DNA of 64,000 nt from Branchipolynoe longqiensis (taxonomy: Eukaryota; Annelida; Polychaeta; Phyllodocida; Polynoidae). The position numbers and the translations under genes were made by a program. Of this stretch, positions 1-10,982 are shown piece by piece. The stretch covers positions 76,283,045 to 76,347,044 of the forward strand of contig CM059198.1 in assembly GCA_030323885.1 (NCBI GenBank). The letters run 5' to 3'. Numbering within the stretch: the stretch's first letter is position 1; each line of letters opens with the position of its first letter. The notes under the pieces were generated by a model. The model did no database searches. It was given only the letters and a program-made list of their open reading frames with translations, and was not told where the DNA came from.

Positions 1-470
1 AAATTCAAGACAGCTTTTGGTGAGCTTTATTAAACCACACAAGGATATCTCGAGAGACACACTCGCAAGATGGACCATTAAAGTGCTGTAGGCTGCAGGG
101 GTCGATACTGGCTGAAACGCTTCCCATTCGACAAGGGGAGCTATGGTCTCGAAGGCACGGCTGCTAGGGATCTCCGTTAAGAGGATCCTGGCACATGCAT
201 GCTGGAAGACAGCTAGGTCGTTTGCAAAACATTACAACAAACGACTAGAGAAGTCAAGCAGCGTAGTGACACGCTTACTCACCAATTAATAGGACAGGTG
301 AGAAAGTTAATAAGTATAGTTGGTTTTGATACTAATGTATACTGAATTGAAATGGATATTGGTTTTGATACTAATGTATAATGATTTGAAATGGATTAAG
401 GATAAAACTAAAGTTACGTAAAACTCTCCCTTGGCTACGAGTAACCTGAGGCTTAGTACCAAGATAAAAT

Positions 471-786
471 AGTATAGTTATACAAATCTTACCTGGGTAC
501 AGTTGATGGATAATTGTTGTTTTCCCGAGGTACAAGCCTCGGATAGTCGTGGGCTAGGGCCCACCCACCACACTCTACCACGACTATTACGTTTGCTTGT
601 GCCAAGACGAAAACATTGTAGTATCCATAGAAGTTTAAGATCATTTTTATCCTGACTAAGTAGGTAAAGATTGCTGGACCCGGATGTGCTTCCTTCTCCC
701 TAGCCCATGACTATCTGAGGCTTGTACCTCGGGAAAACAAGTTATCCATCATCTGTACCGAAGTAAGATTCGTATAACTATACTAT
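471..786. mobile_element. Foldback/MITE-like element, long terminal inverted repeats
   Basis: The left arm reads agtatagttatacaaatctt and goes on through 'gatggataa', 'ttttcccgaggtacaagcct'. The right arm is its complement ending 'cgtataactatacta'. Arms are about 85 bp. No coding capacity. Confidence 0.75.
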
Positions 787-1069
787 ACTATATATATATA
801 TATATATATATAAAAAGCTTATACGGCTAAAAGAATACAGCAGAAACTCAAAACCATCGTATCGTGCAACTTTAAGAACCACCACGAATCTAAGTTTCCA
901 AGTAGTTATTGATTGTTTCCAGTAGTTACTGATCTCGTCTTATTGTTTAAAAGTAGTTTTTCAACTGCATTACAAATACCGGCAAAGTAAAAACAGTGAC
1001 TTCGTTTATACTTGTCACTACCTATCCTTACACTTTCCTAGGTCAGGCCATGGCAAGGGCCAATGAGCA

Positions 1070-1135
1070 AAGGAATGAGAAGACCAATTGTCCGTGATTG
1101 AAATTTCCCCCACTTAATCAACAAATGTAATAAAA
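1070..1135 (+). repeat. SINE-C tail fragment
   Basis: 'agaccaattgtccgtgattg' and 'aaatttcccccacttaat' match the 3' part of the SINE at 60588-60900; similar pieces lie at 3655-3708 (minus) and 40437-40505. Confidence 0.6.
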
Positions 1136-1247
1136 ACAATTTGATTGTGTTATATAATTGTTCCTTTTTTTTCTGGCCGAGGTTTGACTTCGGTAGGATT
1201 GAGCTGAAGTTGTGGTACTGCAAAGTTCAAGTTATTGCTTTTTGCAG

Positions 1248-1360
1248 GTCGTTCGCCTTCTCCATGACTGTGCCCAAAGTGAAGAACACCAACATTTTCT
1301 GTGGGGTTCACCTGGACGTCAAGTCGGACATGACCCACCCCAAACTGACCGTCAACTTCA
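1248..1360 (+). CDS. MRPL53: MRPL53, internal coding exon (exon 2 of 3 by comparison with the human gene)
   Basis: Encodes the middle of mitochondrial ribosomal protein mL53, a small structural protein of the large mitoribosomal subunit in the matrix. The exon follows an acceptor (tttttgcag) and ends at a donor (gtaaga). It enters in the last base of a codon and leaves after the first base of the next. The translation, from SFAFSMTVPKVKNTNIFC to KLTVNF, aligns without gaps to the human segment TFLQTVSSEKVRSTNLNC...VDVLF. Phase matches the exon at 2933. Exon 1 (the 'KQVRVQFCPFEK' part in human) was not found in bases 1-1247 and probably lies to the left of the window. What is seen: splice sites, frame and local similarity. 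What is inferred: membership in one transcript with 2933-3093. Confidence 0.82.
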
Positions 1361-2932
1361 GTAAGACCCGCTTGTTGCACTCTTTCATTCAAAGAGAATT
1401 CTGGGTGAGAAAGGGGACACTTTTTTAGTTAGAGGTCAGTTCTTATCAAACTTCATCTGTTATTCTAAATCTACCAAGTCGCCTTTGGCTTTGCCCATGA
1501 GCCTTCTCCACCGGGTATGTTTGCTTTAACGCTGAAGGTAAGAGCCTGTCGACCCACCAGCAGAACTCACATGGATGTACCATTGCATACTTATTACCTC
1601 TCTCTGGAGCTGGTAAAATTATAAGGGATAGTGTTGTGGGAGGGGGATGCAATAGACTACATCACAGTTCCGAGTGCGCATGCGCTGAAAACGGCGTTGG
1701 GAGCAAAGCAAAGGCGTACGCCCATTGAGTTTGCCCATACACGTAGGGCAAAACTGCCATTTTATTCAAAATAACTAGAGATACATAACAATTTGGCATA
1801 AACATGGACGGAAGGATGCAATATAATAATATAATAAATATGTTTAAGACACAACTCTCCATAAACCATAGAATATAAATAAAAACATGAATAAAATAAA
1901 TAAAACTGACTCTAGTCTAATTGCCTAGATTTGTCTAAATCTAAATGCACATGGCATAAGATGTGCTGGTTATATTGATGTAAATGCAATGCTGGATAAA
2001 AGATTAATATCTTAATTTAATATATATATTTTGTTAGTTGGTATTCTATCCTGAGATTAGCTGAAACTAGCACATTTCATAGCTGCACCCAGTGTATTAG
2101 CATGTGCCATGTGCTTTTCGCGGCTTTGTTTTGCTCTGATGCATCCCACAATGCACCGCGCCGCTGGAACCGTGATGTAGTCTATCGAAGGAACATTGCA
2201 TATAGCGTGGAATTCGAACCCACACTTCTGCCCTTCTGGGTTAAGCGTCAAAGCTATCTATGCTCCCTGATACAATCAACCTATGCACATCTACCTACCT
2301 ACATGTGGTGTTTCACCTGTTGAGGTCGGTGCACCTCGCTACACTTATCCTCTTACAAGTATCCAGATAATGCACTTGCAGTACATAGACAGGGATGGTG
2401 AAGTACTATACGGTGCATAGGTTTGCAGTATCCTGGCCATAGCACCAACGCGTTTTTGCGAGTGAAGGCACATTCTGCTTATTGTGTGACTCAAACCCAC
2501 ATTTATACCATCCATGTCAGGGTACGCCTGCGAGTCATCATCTCCCATTTCAGAGTAGAGACAAAAAGCGCCTTGAAAATGGTCCACGTATTCCGTGGTT
2601 TCAGCCAATCAGAGCTCTTCTTTTCCATTGCAAATGGCTGCCCCCTATGGGGGGGCGGGCATTTTCGAGGCAACTGACTGCTTTTGCCATTCAGACTAGT
2701 ATATCAGGAATTTCTCCATGACTCTGAAGCGTACCCTGAACGTGGCCTTCCCACTCCTACTTGAGACAGGTGTCCTACTTCCCCACCCCTAATTGAGACA
2801 GGCGTCCTACTTCCTCACCCTACTTGAGACAGGTGTCCTACTTCCCCACCCCTGCTTGAGACAGGCTTTCCCATTTTCAAATCTTGGCCGCTATATGATT
2901 GACCTCTGACCCGTGTTCTTCTTCCCTTTTAG
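1361..2932 (+). other. MRPL53 intron 2
   Basis: Holds an imperfect inverted pair (about 1647-1700 against 2135-2192, sharing 'agactacatcac' and its complement), A/T-rich sequence, and a short tandem repeat at 2749-2870. No exon seen. Confidence 0.6.
2749..2870. repeat. About 32-bp tandem repeat, 4 copies
   Basis: Repeated unit 'acttgagacaggtgtccta' followed by 'cttccccaccc', with small length changes between copies. Confidence 0.8.
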
Positions 2933-3093
2933 TTGATGGACACAAGGCAGTCTTCCACACAGAAAACCTCAACAAGGTGGAAATAGTGAAAATATTCAAC
3001 AGTCTTTGTGCGGAAAGATTGGCGCCCGTTTCTTCCAGTAGTGGTGCTGAGACGAAGTCAACGAACACCAAGCCCAAGCCCAAGAAAAAGTGA
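2933..3093 (+). CDS. MRPL53: MRPL53, terminal coding exon with stop codon
   Basis: Last coding exon of mL53. A pyrimidine-rich acceptor (cttcccttttag) precedes TTGATGGACACAAGG. The preceding exon donates an A, giving I-DGHKAVFH, which matches the human junction G-DGHRLIM. The 52 codons then follow the human pattern: HTENLNKVEIVKIFNSLCAE against [20 protein letters not shown], a helix-forming stretch, then a low-complexity tail. The tail here is Ser-rich and ends in a basic KPKPKKK before TGA at 3091-3093; the human tail is Gly/Asp/Lys-rich. Total length with a typical exon 1 would be near the usual 110-125 residues. The intron before it (1361-2932) holds no other coding sequence that I recognise. 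Confidence 0.85.
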
Positions 3094-3191
3094 TGCGGCA
3101 CTATATAAATGTATTATATTAGCATTTGATTTTAATGATCGATCATTTGTGTAAATAGTTTTGATTGTATCATTTTATCATGTGCACTTTA

Positions 3192-3366
3192 AAAGCCCCA
3201 TTCACACATACACATTAAACCGGTTTAACTAATCCAGTTTAAAACGTGTGAATGCAGTACTAAATCAGTTTAACACTAAGTCGAGTCAACTAGTTCACTT
3301 TATTTAAACCAGTTTGTGAGGTGGATTAGTTAAACCAGTTTAACTCTGTACGTGTGAACACAGCTT
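3192..3366. mobile_element. 175-bp MITE in the MRPL53 3' UTR
   Basis: Termini AAAGCCCCATTCACAC and GTGTGAACACAGCTTT are imperfect inverted repeats. Inside, 'aaaccggtttaactaatcca' is answered by 'tggattagttaaaccagttt'. The AAAGCC start resembles the element at 17297-17850. Confidence 0.75.
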
Positions 3367-3456
3367 TAGAGTGCTCGTGGTTTATGCCAGCTGTGCACTG
3401 TTGCTTGTATAAATGTAGAGGCAAGTAGCATGGCTTTTCACCTGTAAAATCTGTAC

Positions 3457-3462
3457 AATAAA
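3457..3462 (+). promoter_or_regulatory. Poly(A) signal AATAAA for MRPL53
   Basis: Canonical hexamer about 365 bases after the stop codon, with G/T-rich sequence 15-35 bases downstream. No earlier canonical AATAAA was noticed in the 3' region. Confidence 0.55.
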
Positions 3463-3654
3463 GAAGGTGGATTCCAACGGATTGTGTTGCTGTGCTTTCA
3501 CTTTACTACAGAGAAGATACCACCAATCTTCCATTATTAGGCCATTCACATCGGCACCTATCAGTACATGGCTGCATAAACGAGTTTGTAACCCAGCGAC
3601 GCGCTCCACTATGGGAAAAGCAAAAAACTATTTTAAGCACATGTGTTCATTTAA

Positions 3655-3708
3655 ACAAAAACATTTTTGTACATTTGTTGATTAAGCAGGGGAAATTTCA
3701 ATCGTGGA
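3655..3708 (-). repeat. SINE-C tail fragment, reverse orientation
   Basis: 'tttgttgattaagcagggga' and 'aatttcaatc' are the complement of the tail seen at 1070-1135; it abuts a LINE-tail fragment at 3705. Confidence 0.55.
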
Positions 3709-3800
3709 TGATTGATTGGTGGTTGCTTTACGCCGTGTCGTCAGCATAGGCCATATTCACGGTGAGAAATTGTTGTTTGTGTTCAAACCATCGCTTTTAC
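3705..3800 (-). mobile_element. LINE 3' tail fragment (same tail as the 55.8-60.3 kb LINE)
   Basis: 'gattgattggtggttgcttt', then 'cgccgtgtc' and 'agcataggccatattcacgg', repeat the 3' end at 55780-55880 almost base for base, including the (GATT)n terminus. A strongly 5'-truncated copy, or a SINE sharing the LINE tail. Confidence 0.7.
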
Positions 3801-3867
3801 ATTGGCTGATCTTCCTCATTCTGTCCTAATAATGCAGAAAGCCAGGCCAATGTAACGACATGTATAC

Positions 3868-3948
3868 ATTGATTTGACTCGACTAGGGTTCGATCCCACG
3901 ATCTACCAAAGCAGGCATGGACGCTCAACTCATTCGCCATCCCATCTC
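3868..3948 (-). repeat. SINE-A head fragment
   Basis: 'gatttgactcgactagggtt' followed by 'cattcgccatcccatct': B-box and A-box regions of the tRNA-like head, body missing. Confidence 0.7.
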
Positions 3949-4069
3949 AAACAAAGTGCAGCTATGATATATTTCAGCTAGCATAAATTAAGATGTAAAT
4001 CTTATGTCTACCATTATTTGCACATAAAACTTATCAGCACATTTTAAACATACATTTAAATTTAGAAAA

Positions 4070-4440
4070 CGAATTAAAGCTGCATAGTCCGATGCAACTA
4101 TCCAATTTTCAAAACAAAAACAATTATCTAAATGTGATTCTACATATCTAACTAAGATACTGGTGCATTTATTAAACATTTGTCCCCACACAGAAGGGGA
4201 GGGGATACCGAGGCAATGGAATAGAACCCGTTACTGCAGAAGCCTATGGGGGTCAGAGTTTTAGTGTGCTTGCCAAAATTAATTTTGCATGGTTCCACTT
4301 CAAATATCTCAAAAGTTAGCCACTTAAAATATAAGTTACTTCAAGCTAAAGTAAGGGACATAATAACGATCAACCTAATGTATTTATCTCAGAAAATTTC
4401 TTAAACTCAAAACCATCGGACTATGCAACCTTAAAGTAGA
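4070..4440. mobile_element. MITE-R element, about 370 bp
   Basis: The left end 'ttaaagctgcatagtccgat' is the complement of the right end 'atcggactatgcaaccttaa'. The core 'agaagcctatggg' recurs in copies at 6688-6952, 14112-14452 and 28995-29268. Confidence 0.75.
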
Positions 4441-4452
4441 CTGGCAGGGCTC

Positions 4453-5189
4453 AGGGGCCATATGCAGGAGTCAGTGTTAGCGGGGTTTGGTGTTAGAGCC
4501 TATTACCGGTTAGCTATCGCCGACGACGTGAACTGTGTCAAGTCGTATGCAGGAGCGCGTAACACTTTCATTATAGCTAAACGTGAATTTATTTATAGAT
4601 TTGGGAAATCCCTCTGCGTCTGTACCCATATATTAGGCTTAAATATATTAAATGCTATCATATTTAACAGAATTAGATATGCAATAAGTGAAATTTCATG
4701 AAATTAACCCTAAATTCGAAGCGTTATTAAGGTTACCGCCGCATTGGCGGCGATATTAATAGTTATATTTTCGAATCGACGCACATAAAGTAAACAAATC
4801 GCCGCCGTGGCCGCATCGATGTCGCTTTCCATACTGGCGGCGGCGGCAGTTTGTTTACTGTACCTTCGTCGATTCGAAAATATTAATATTAATATCGCCG
4901 CCGTTACGGCAGCAGCGTTAATATTGCTTCGAATTTAGGGTTAAATTGATAAAATTTCACTTATTGCATATTTAATTATGTTAAATATGATAGCATTGAA
5001 TAGATTTGGTGACAACCTTACGCTAACACCGCCCTTAGACGTCATATGAAACGGGGTTAGTGTCGCGGGCCTTAAACGCGCGGTGTTAGGCCTATCACTG
5101 ACTCGTGCATACCAACTTTTCGGCGCTAAACCAGAAATCCCGTGTAAACGCGTTTTGGCTGGCTAACACCGCATCCTGCATATGGCCCC
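4453..5189. mobile_element. Near-full-length palindromic foldback element C (737 bp)
   Basis: Ends GGGGCCATATGCAGGA and TCCTGCATATGGCCCC. Inner arms also pair: 'ttaaccctaaattcgaagc' at about 4704-4722 against 'gcttcgaatttagggttaa' at about 4926-4944. The loop is rich in GCC/CGG ('cgccgcattggcggcg'). No coding capacity. Separated by a single A from the next copy. Confidence 0.85.
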
Positions 5190-5190
5190 A

Positions 5191-5925
5191 GGGGCCATAT
5201 GCATGGAGCAGTGTTAGGGAGGCAAAACGCGTTTAGTGCGGGATTTCTGGTTTAGCACGGAAAAGTTGGTATGCGTGGAGCAGTGTTAGGCAAACACTGC
5301 GCGTTTAAAGTCGGAGATTCTAACACCAGCTAATATCTGCTTTACAGCGGTGTTAGTGTTAGGTTAGTGTGACGATGGTGCCCAAATCTATTCAATGCTA
5401 TCATATTTGACAGAATTAAATACGCAATAAGTGAAATTTAAGCAAATTAACCCTAAAAACGAAGCGATATCAACGATGCCGCCGTATTGGCAACGTTATT
5501 CATATTGTCGAATCGACGAATGTAAAGTAAACAAATCGCCGCCTCCGCAGCGACGTTGATATCCATACTGTCGACGTCAAGTAAAAATGGCCAGCGCCGT
5601 CACCGCCGAATCAGCGGGAATTTCTTACGCCCATATCTATTAAATGCTGTCATATTTAACAGAATTACATACGCAATAAGTGAAATCTTATCAATTTAAC
5701 CCTAAATTCGAACCGATATTAATGTAGCCGCAGCATTAGCGGCGTTATTCATATTGTCAAATCGAAGGATTTCCCAAATCTATAAATACATTCACGTTTA
5801 GCTATCACTCACCGTTTAGGCCGCCATGCATACCGCGTGACATAGTTCTCGACGCCGCCGATAGCTACCCAGTGTTAGAGGGATAACACCACACGCCTCT
5901 AACACTGCTCCATGCATATGGCCCC
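5191..5925. mobile_element. Near-full-length palindromic foldback element D (735 bp), adjacent copy of C
   Basis: Begins GGGGCCATATGCATGGAGCA and ends with the complement, TGCTCCATGCATATGGCCCC. It shares 'cgggatttctggtttagc', 'aaaagttggtatgc' and the 'ttaaccctaaa' segment with C, but is diverged enough that the two are not one recent duplication. Confidence 0.85.
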
Positions 5926-5931
5926 TGGTCT

Positions 5932-6004
5932 CATTGTATGCAAGTCTTTATGCAGTTCTTGTTGCGGTCCTGATATGACCTTAGATGTTGCTAGGACATA
6001 AAAC
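5932..6004 (+). repeat. SINE-A tail fragment
   Basis: 'gtcctgatatgaccttagat' then 'gttgctaggacataaaac'; starts a few bases after foldback D ends. Confidence 0.65.
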
Positions 6005-7690
6005 AAAGTTCTTGTTGACATTTAAGATTTTGAATCTAGATTTATATTGAGAACTACGAAATGCACATATTTCTAGAATTGTTAGTTGTCAAGAAGGCAT
6101 AAAATCCACGAAGTCAAGACCACCATTGATGGATACTTGTTCTCATTAAAATCAAAACGTGTTTAGTGATTTGTTTATTCTGTTCATAACGGTTAAATAG
6201 ATGGATGTGCAGTAGTCATACTCCATACGGCGTGATTTCCTTTATCATAATTTCTGTAAACTTGTTAATGGTTTAAAATCGGGAGTTCCCGTCTTTTAAA
6301 CTTTGGTTTTTGTATATATTTTTGTGCAGCCAACATTTGTAATACCTTAAACCCATATGATTAGTGTTTTCCTATAGATTTACAATGTTAAGTTTTTCTT
6401 TTGGTTCATATTCCCATAATTGTACATAGCACATATAGTACTACTAGGTGGCGGCACCTTACATTGCGTAAAACCTAGTGAACGCCTTCTAAAATCGTGG
6501 TTAATATCAAAATACTAGTGATTGAATTAAATCCGTAGCAGGTATGCGAATTTCTAAGTTGCATAATGCCATGTATATTGCTGCATGAGTCTCAAGTGGT
6601 CATTACAAAAAAAATTTGGTTGCTTTTACCGGACTAGGCAACGTGAATACAGGTAAAGATAATGGTGCATTTAAGCATGTCACATAAATTATTATTTAAA
6701 CTTGATTCCACATATCAAACCGAGATAGCAGTGCACTTATTAAACATCGCCACACGGACGGGAATGCTGAGGCAATCGAATAGGACATGGTAGCAGAAGC
6801 CTATGGTGTCAATTAAATTTGCATGGTTGCACTAAGACAGCCATTTAAAATAATTTAATTCAAATTAAAGTAAGGTAGAGAATGTAGCGATCAACCTAAT
6901 ATTTATTTCCGAAAATGACAAACCCAAAATCATCGGACTATGCAAATTTATGTAACTATGGCAATTACAAAATATTTGGGTATCCTTAAATTGCAAGACT
7001 AAAAGTTTTATTGTACAACAAGTTATTTTATTTTCAAAATAATCTGTACATGTCAAGTTTGCTTACAGTATTCGTTTGGCACCATTCAGAGATGGGACGC
7101 TCTCACTTGTTTGTCGTCATTTCAAATTTGACCCCCCAAAACGAGGAAAAACCCCAAAACCCCATCGTGTATGTTTATGGTTTAAATAAGGTTTGTAACA
7201 TCAACAGAATAATCATAACTCAATCATAACGAGAACCAAACAGTAATTATATCATGTAGTCCCTCGATTCCTCCAATTTCTGGGTGCTGCCTCTCAGAAA
7301 CGGGTTGCTTACCCTAAGTTAAAAAAAACAAAAAACACCACATAATCAAATTAACATCCATCTGAAAGCGATGGCAACGAATAACCATGGGCATGTGCAA
7401 TGAGAGTTCCATTTAATATGATTCTAGCCCCAAAGCAGCGTGTTGAGATACCATTTAGGACACAGATAGGTGTTTCAACCAAACCCAGTTTCCTCCACTA
7501 TTCACTTTTTAAATTACCCCTATCCCCATTACAAAAGTGGAGAAAACTTGCGAGTATTTATTTATTTATTTATTTTCTTCAGAAACTAATTTAAACCGAA
7601 CCCGGTGATATGAATCGTGCCTCAACACTGCCTTTGAGCAGACATACAAAAAAGAAGCAAATCACTTGTTGACGCGTTGCCCCGAGTTTG
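6005..7690. other. Intergenic, no gene seen
   Basis: A/T-rich sequence between convergent MRPL53 and MTHFSD, with one half of a MITE-R copy at 6688-6952. The short open frames show no recognisable domain. Confidence 0.5.
6688..6952. repeat. MITE-R, right part
   Basis: 'cagaagcctatggtgtca', 'gcatggttgcac' and 'aaatcatcggactatgcaaa' align with 4070-4440; the left inverted end is not recognisable. Confidence 0.65.
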
Positions 7691-7699
7691 CCAGCATTG

Positions 7700-8060
7700 C
7701 TTGCCATGCCTGGGTCTCAATGGGAGGACAGAATCTGCCCGTCATACCTGGGTCTCAGTGGTAGGACAGAATCTGCCTGCCTTGCCCGTGTCTAAGTGAT
7801 AGGACAGAATCTGCCTGCTATGCCCGTTTCTCAGCAATAGGACAGAATCTGCCCGTCATACCTGGGTCTCAGCGGTAGGACAGAATCTGCCTGCCTTGCC
7901 CGGGTCTCAGCAGTAGGACAGAATATGCCTGTCATACCTGGGTCTCAGTAGTAGGACAGAATCTGCCCGTCATGCCCGGGTCTCAGCAGTAGGACAGAAT
8001 CTGCCCGTCATCCGTCATACCTGGGTCTCAGCGGTAGGACAATCTGCCTGCCAGGTTGGT
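7700..8060. repeat. 38-bp minisatellite, about 9 copies
   Basis: 'gacagaatctgcc' recurs at 7727, 7765, 7803, 7841, 7879, 7917, 7955 and 7993, exactly every 38 bases; the last interval is 44. The variable part is 'cgtcatacctgggtctcag'. Units are contiguous with no spacers, so this is not a CRISPR. Confidence 0.9.
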
Positions 8061-10900
8061 GTAGGGAGACGATCTACATACAGATTCTGTTTGATTGTTC
8101 AGGTCTCACCAGTAGGGCTCAATTAGGCTGATGCATGTTGCTGGCACAAGCATTAACATACTCAAGGCGCTGAACTTTGCACTGTACAGATTCTTTAGTG
8201 CGATTATCGTAAGTGTCATCAGAGGTGGCCACTAAAGTAGTCTAGTATTGATTGAGTTACTTATACCGTTAGAAATGCTACCAAGCGCTGTACCGTTTTC
8301 TGATCTCTCTCCCCCTTGCCATGCGGCTGGGAGACATCAGACCGTGGTTATCAAGTGTTGTGTGAAGCCGCAGCCTCCTACAAGGGACAACCTCCGAGGC
8401 CCCAGTCAAACAAAGGTCTAGATAATTTATATATAATTATATATAAGTAATACAGAAACCACACAAACCTTGCATCAGTATCTTAAACTAGTAGCGGATA
8501 CAAGTAACACATTGACGCGTTGTTCAATCATTATTACTAGGCGACTTTGGTGTATTAGAACATTACTACTAGTTTTCACAGTTAAGTCATCATCAAACCC
8601 TATATCATTGATTTCCATCTACAAAATATCAGTGGCACAATCCACTGGTGCTAGGGCGACTTGTTTGAACGTGGCTGCTTATATGTACACAACATGATTG
8701 TTGTTACATCACAACTTGTACGAGATAATCACTCGAATATCACTAATCATCATAATTACAACAAAAAACTCTTGAAAATAATCCCCCCCCCAAAAAGGCA
8801 GTTCCTTTACAAGGACTGCAAGTAACTTGTGAAATATCATAAAAAATCTTTGAGGAAGGCACATTAGTAATTTTCTTGTCACAATTGGCTAATGATGAAT
8901 CTATGATTGCAGAGGTAGGCCACTGACACACGAAAAGGTTAACAATCGACAAGTACACAGCGAGCTATGCGAAGCCTTCTAAAACTTTGCGTCAAACAAC
9001 TAGATAGCAACAACTCTGTACAGCCGTGCACTATACAATCAGCAACATAACCACCAACTATTTCAACCAGGAGTGCACCAATTTACCTGTCAATAACAGT
9101 AATAATGTCAACATACCAGGGATTAAAAACGAGAACCAACTGAAATGCAAAGACAACCCATTTAATGCCTTCAATGGTCATTAATAATCATTCAGTCATT
9201 TTATGTGACAGTAAATGTCGAGGGGAAGTACAAGTATATAAAAAAAGGCGTATTTAGCGTGGAATCTTTTACTTTTAAGATATAAAATTCCGCCCTAAAA
9301 TACACTAAAAGGCCAGCTTTAGTGATGGCGGTTCCGATAAAAAAGACTTCACTGGGGCCGATACAGACGAGACAGCGTATCATGTAGAGTGCAGATGGTA
9401 CAGAGCATACAATGTAGCACATACAGTGTAAGTATACAGTGTACAGCATACACTGTAGCACATACGGTGTAATTATACAACATACAATGTAGTGCATAGT
9501 GTAATTATACACCGTAGTACATAGGATGTACCACAACAGATTACATCATAGGATATCATGGTCTTGCTCAAGAAATAAAAAAGTAGGGAGGGGGTGGGAA
9601 GAAAGATTAACTTGAAGATGCTGGTTCCAGAATTCTCACTGAAGTTGTACGACTGACATACACCGTGTCGTGTGTCGGGCCCTTTCGATTAAAAATCCCA
9701 CAAAAAGTTGGAAATAAAAACACAAAAAAAGCTAGTACGATCATCTCATAAATAACCGCCATTATATGAAGCTATCCCAGCCACTGTACGCCTGCCCGCA
9801 CCAAGAGGTACAAGCCGGCTGGCACTGACGGCTCAGCAATGCAAGGCACCACAGTCCACAATCTCACCAGGGTTAATTGGGCTTCTAACAGGGGGGCTTC
9901 TAACAGGAAGGGAGCACCTGGTCCAGGTGGGTAATACCAGTCCTTGTGTGTTGGTGTGTGTGTGTGTGTGTGTGTGTTGGTTGGTGTGTGTGTGTTGGTT
10001 GGTGTGTGTTAGGGGCTTTTCTTTCGACAGTCAATGAGAATGTGTGATCACATTAAGTCTGCACCCCTTTTGCAATGTTTCGTAGCGTTAGGCCTTCGTT
10101 ATATAAAAGTCATGCGCTACATCTTGTTTTGGCAATATTTCTAACAGCATTACAAAATATAATACTTGAACAGGCTACAAATCATACACCTCTCCGAGAG
10201 GTCATTATGACACCACGGCTCTTATATCCTGGTAAAGTTACAAAATAGTTGGTAGTTTCGTCTCCCCGCCTACACTTTGTTCGACTCCATCTTCAGTTTG
10301 ACATCTCATATCTTACTCGACCAGGCCAACAACTCTAGATCTACATAATGGTTGTTACCAGACGTCAGATAGGCCATGTTTATTTAATCCAGCGGGAAAG
10401 GATACATGTAAGGACACTACAGCCAGAACGAGGCCATGTGGGCACAGACAAGTCATAACCTCGCTGTACATTATGGTGAAGGCAGGCACACAAACCCACG
10501 TGACAAGTATTTAACAGAGACAGATTACAGTTCATCTAGTCAACAAGCTTGTCCTTATAGTGCTGCAGAGCGTGGTGTGACGGGTGCACCTTGTTGTACA
10601 TTGAGGCACTGCAGCTCCTTCTGGACAGAAGCTGCCAAGTAAACAATCCACAGCGGGCTATTTAACCGTAATATGGGGGCGCACATAAGGAAGGGTGGGG
10701 GTATTCCGCTTTTCCACGCTAAGAACAAGTATAATAATAATAATTATAATAATAAAAAGAAAGGGAAAACAACACCTGTCTAATATGAAAAACAATGTGA
10801 GCGATCCTTATATAATACATCACAAAGGTTTATAGTGGTATATACATTTGCAAATGAAACGACGAAACCGGTTTGCTTATTTGCTGAAACGTCTGCGCCT
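8060..10900. other. Intergenic between MRPL53 and MTHFSD 3' ends
   Basis: Contains a diverged tandem array near 9370-9540 built on 'cata(c/g)(a/t)gtgta', a (TG)n microsatellite at about 9948-10012 and an (ATA)n tract at 10732-10756. No protein or RNA gene recognised. Confidence 0.5.
9948..10012. repeat. (TG)n microsatellite with TTGG interruptions
   Basis: Runs of 'tgtgtgtgtg' broken by 'ttggttgg'. Confidence 0.9.
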
Positions 10901-10920
10901 GGTAATCGCTAGTATTAATC

Positions 10921-10926
10921 TTTATT
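10921..10926 (-). promoter_or_regulatory. Poly(A) signal AATAAA for MTHFSD
   Basis: TTTATT on the plus strand, about 57 bases past the MTHFSD stop codon. This gives a short 3' UTR. Confidence 0.5.
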
Positions 10927-10982
10927 CATAGACTACGAGCCATGTTGTGCGAACAGGGGTAGGGTGCTAGAGGGAGTGGCGT

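Larger units (their letters stand above)
1..1247. other. Upstream of the first visible MRPL53 exon; repeats, no exon recognised
   Basis: Contains a foldback element (471-786), a doubled 50-bp segment at about 315-400 ('ggttttgatactaatgtat' twice), a (TA)n run near 790-812 and a SINE tail at 1070-1135. A 48-codon open frame from ATG at 143 is not recognisable as MRPL53 exon 1. Confidence 0.5.
3094..3490 (+). other. MRPL53 3' untranslated region, containing a MITE
   Basis: Sequence from the stop codon to just past the AATAAA at 3457-3462, with a T/G-rich stretch (ggattgtgttgctgtgc) downstream. About half of it is the inverted-repeat element at 3192-3366. The 3' end is inferred from the signal only. 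Confidence 0.5.

Noticed and set aside
143..288. 48-codon frame as MRPL53 exon 1
   Set aside because: No similarity to the N-terminus of mL53 and no donor in the phase needed by the exon at 1248.
7700..8060. CRISPR-like periodic repeat
   Set aside because: Units are contiguous 38-bp tandem copies with no unique spacers, in a eukaryotic genome.
9201..9536. 111-codon minus-strand frame rich in Cys and Tyr
   Set aside because: Overlies a diverged tandem repeat (catacaatgta type), which explains the composition.
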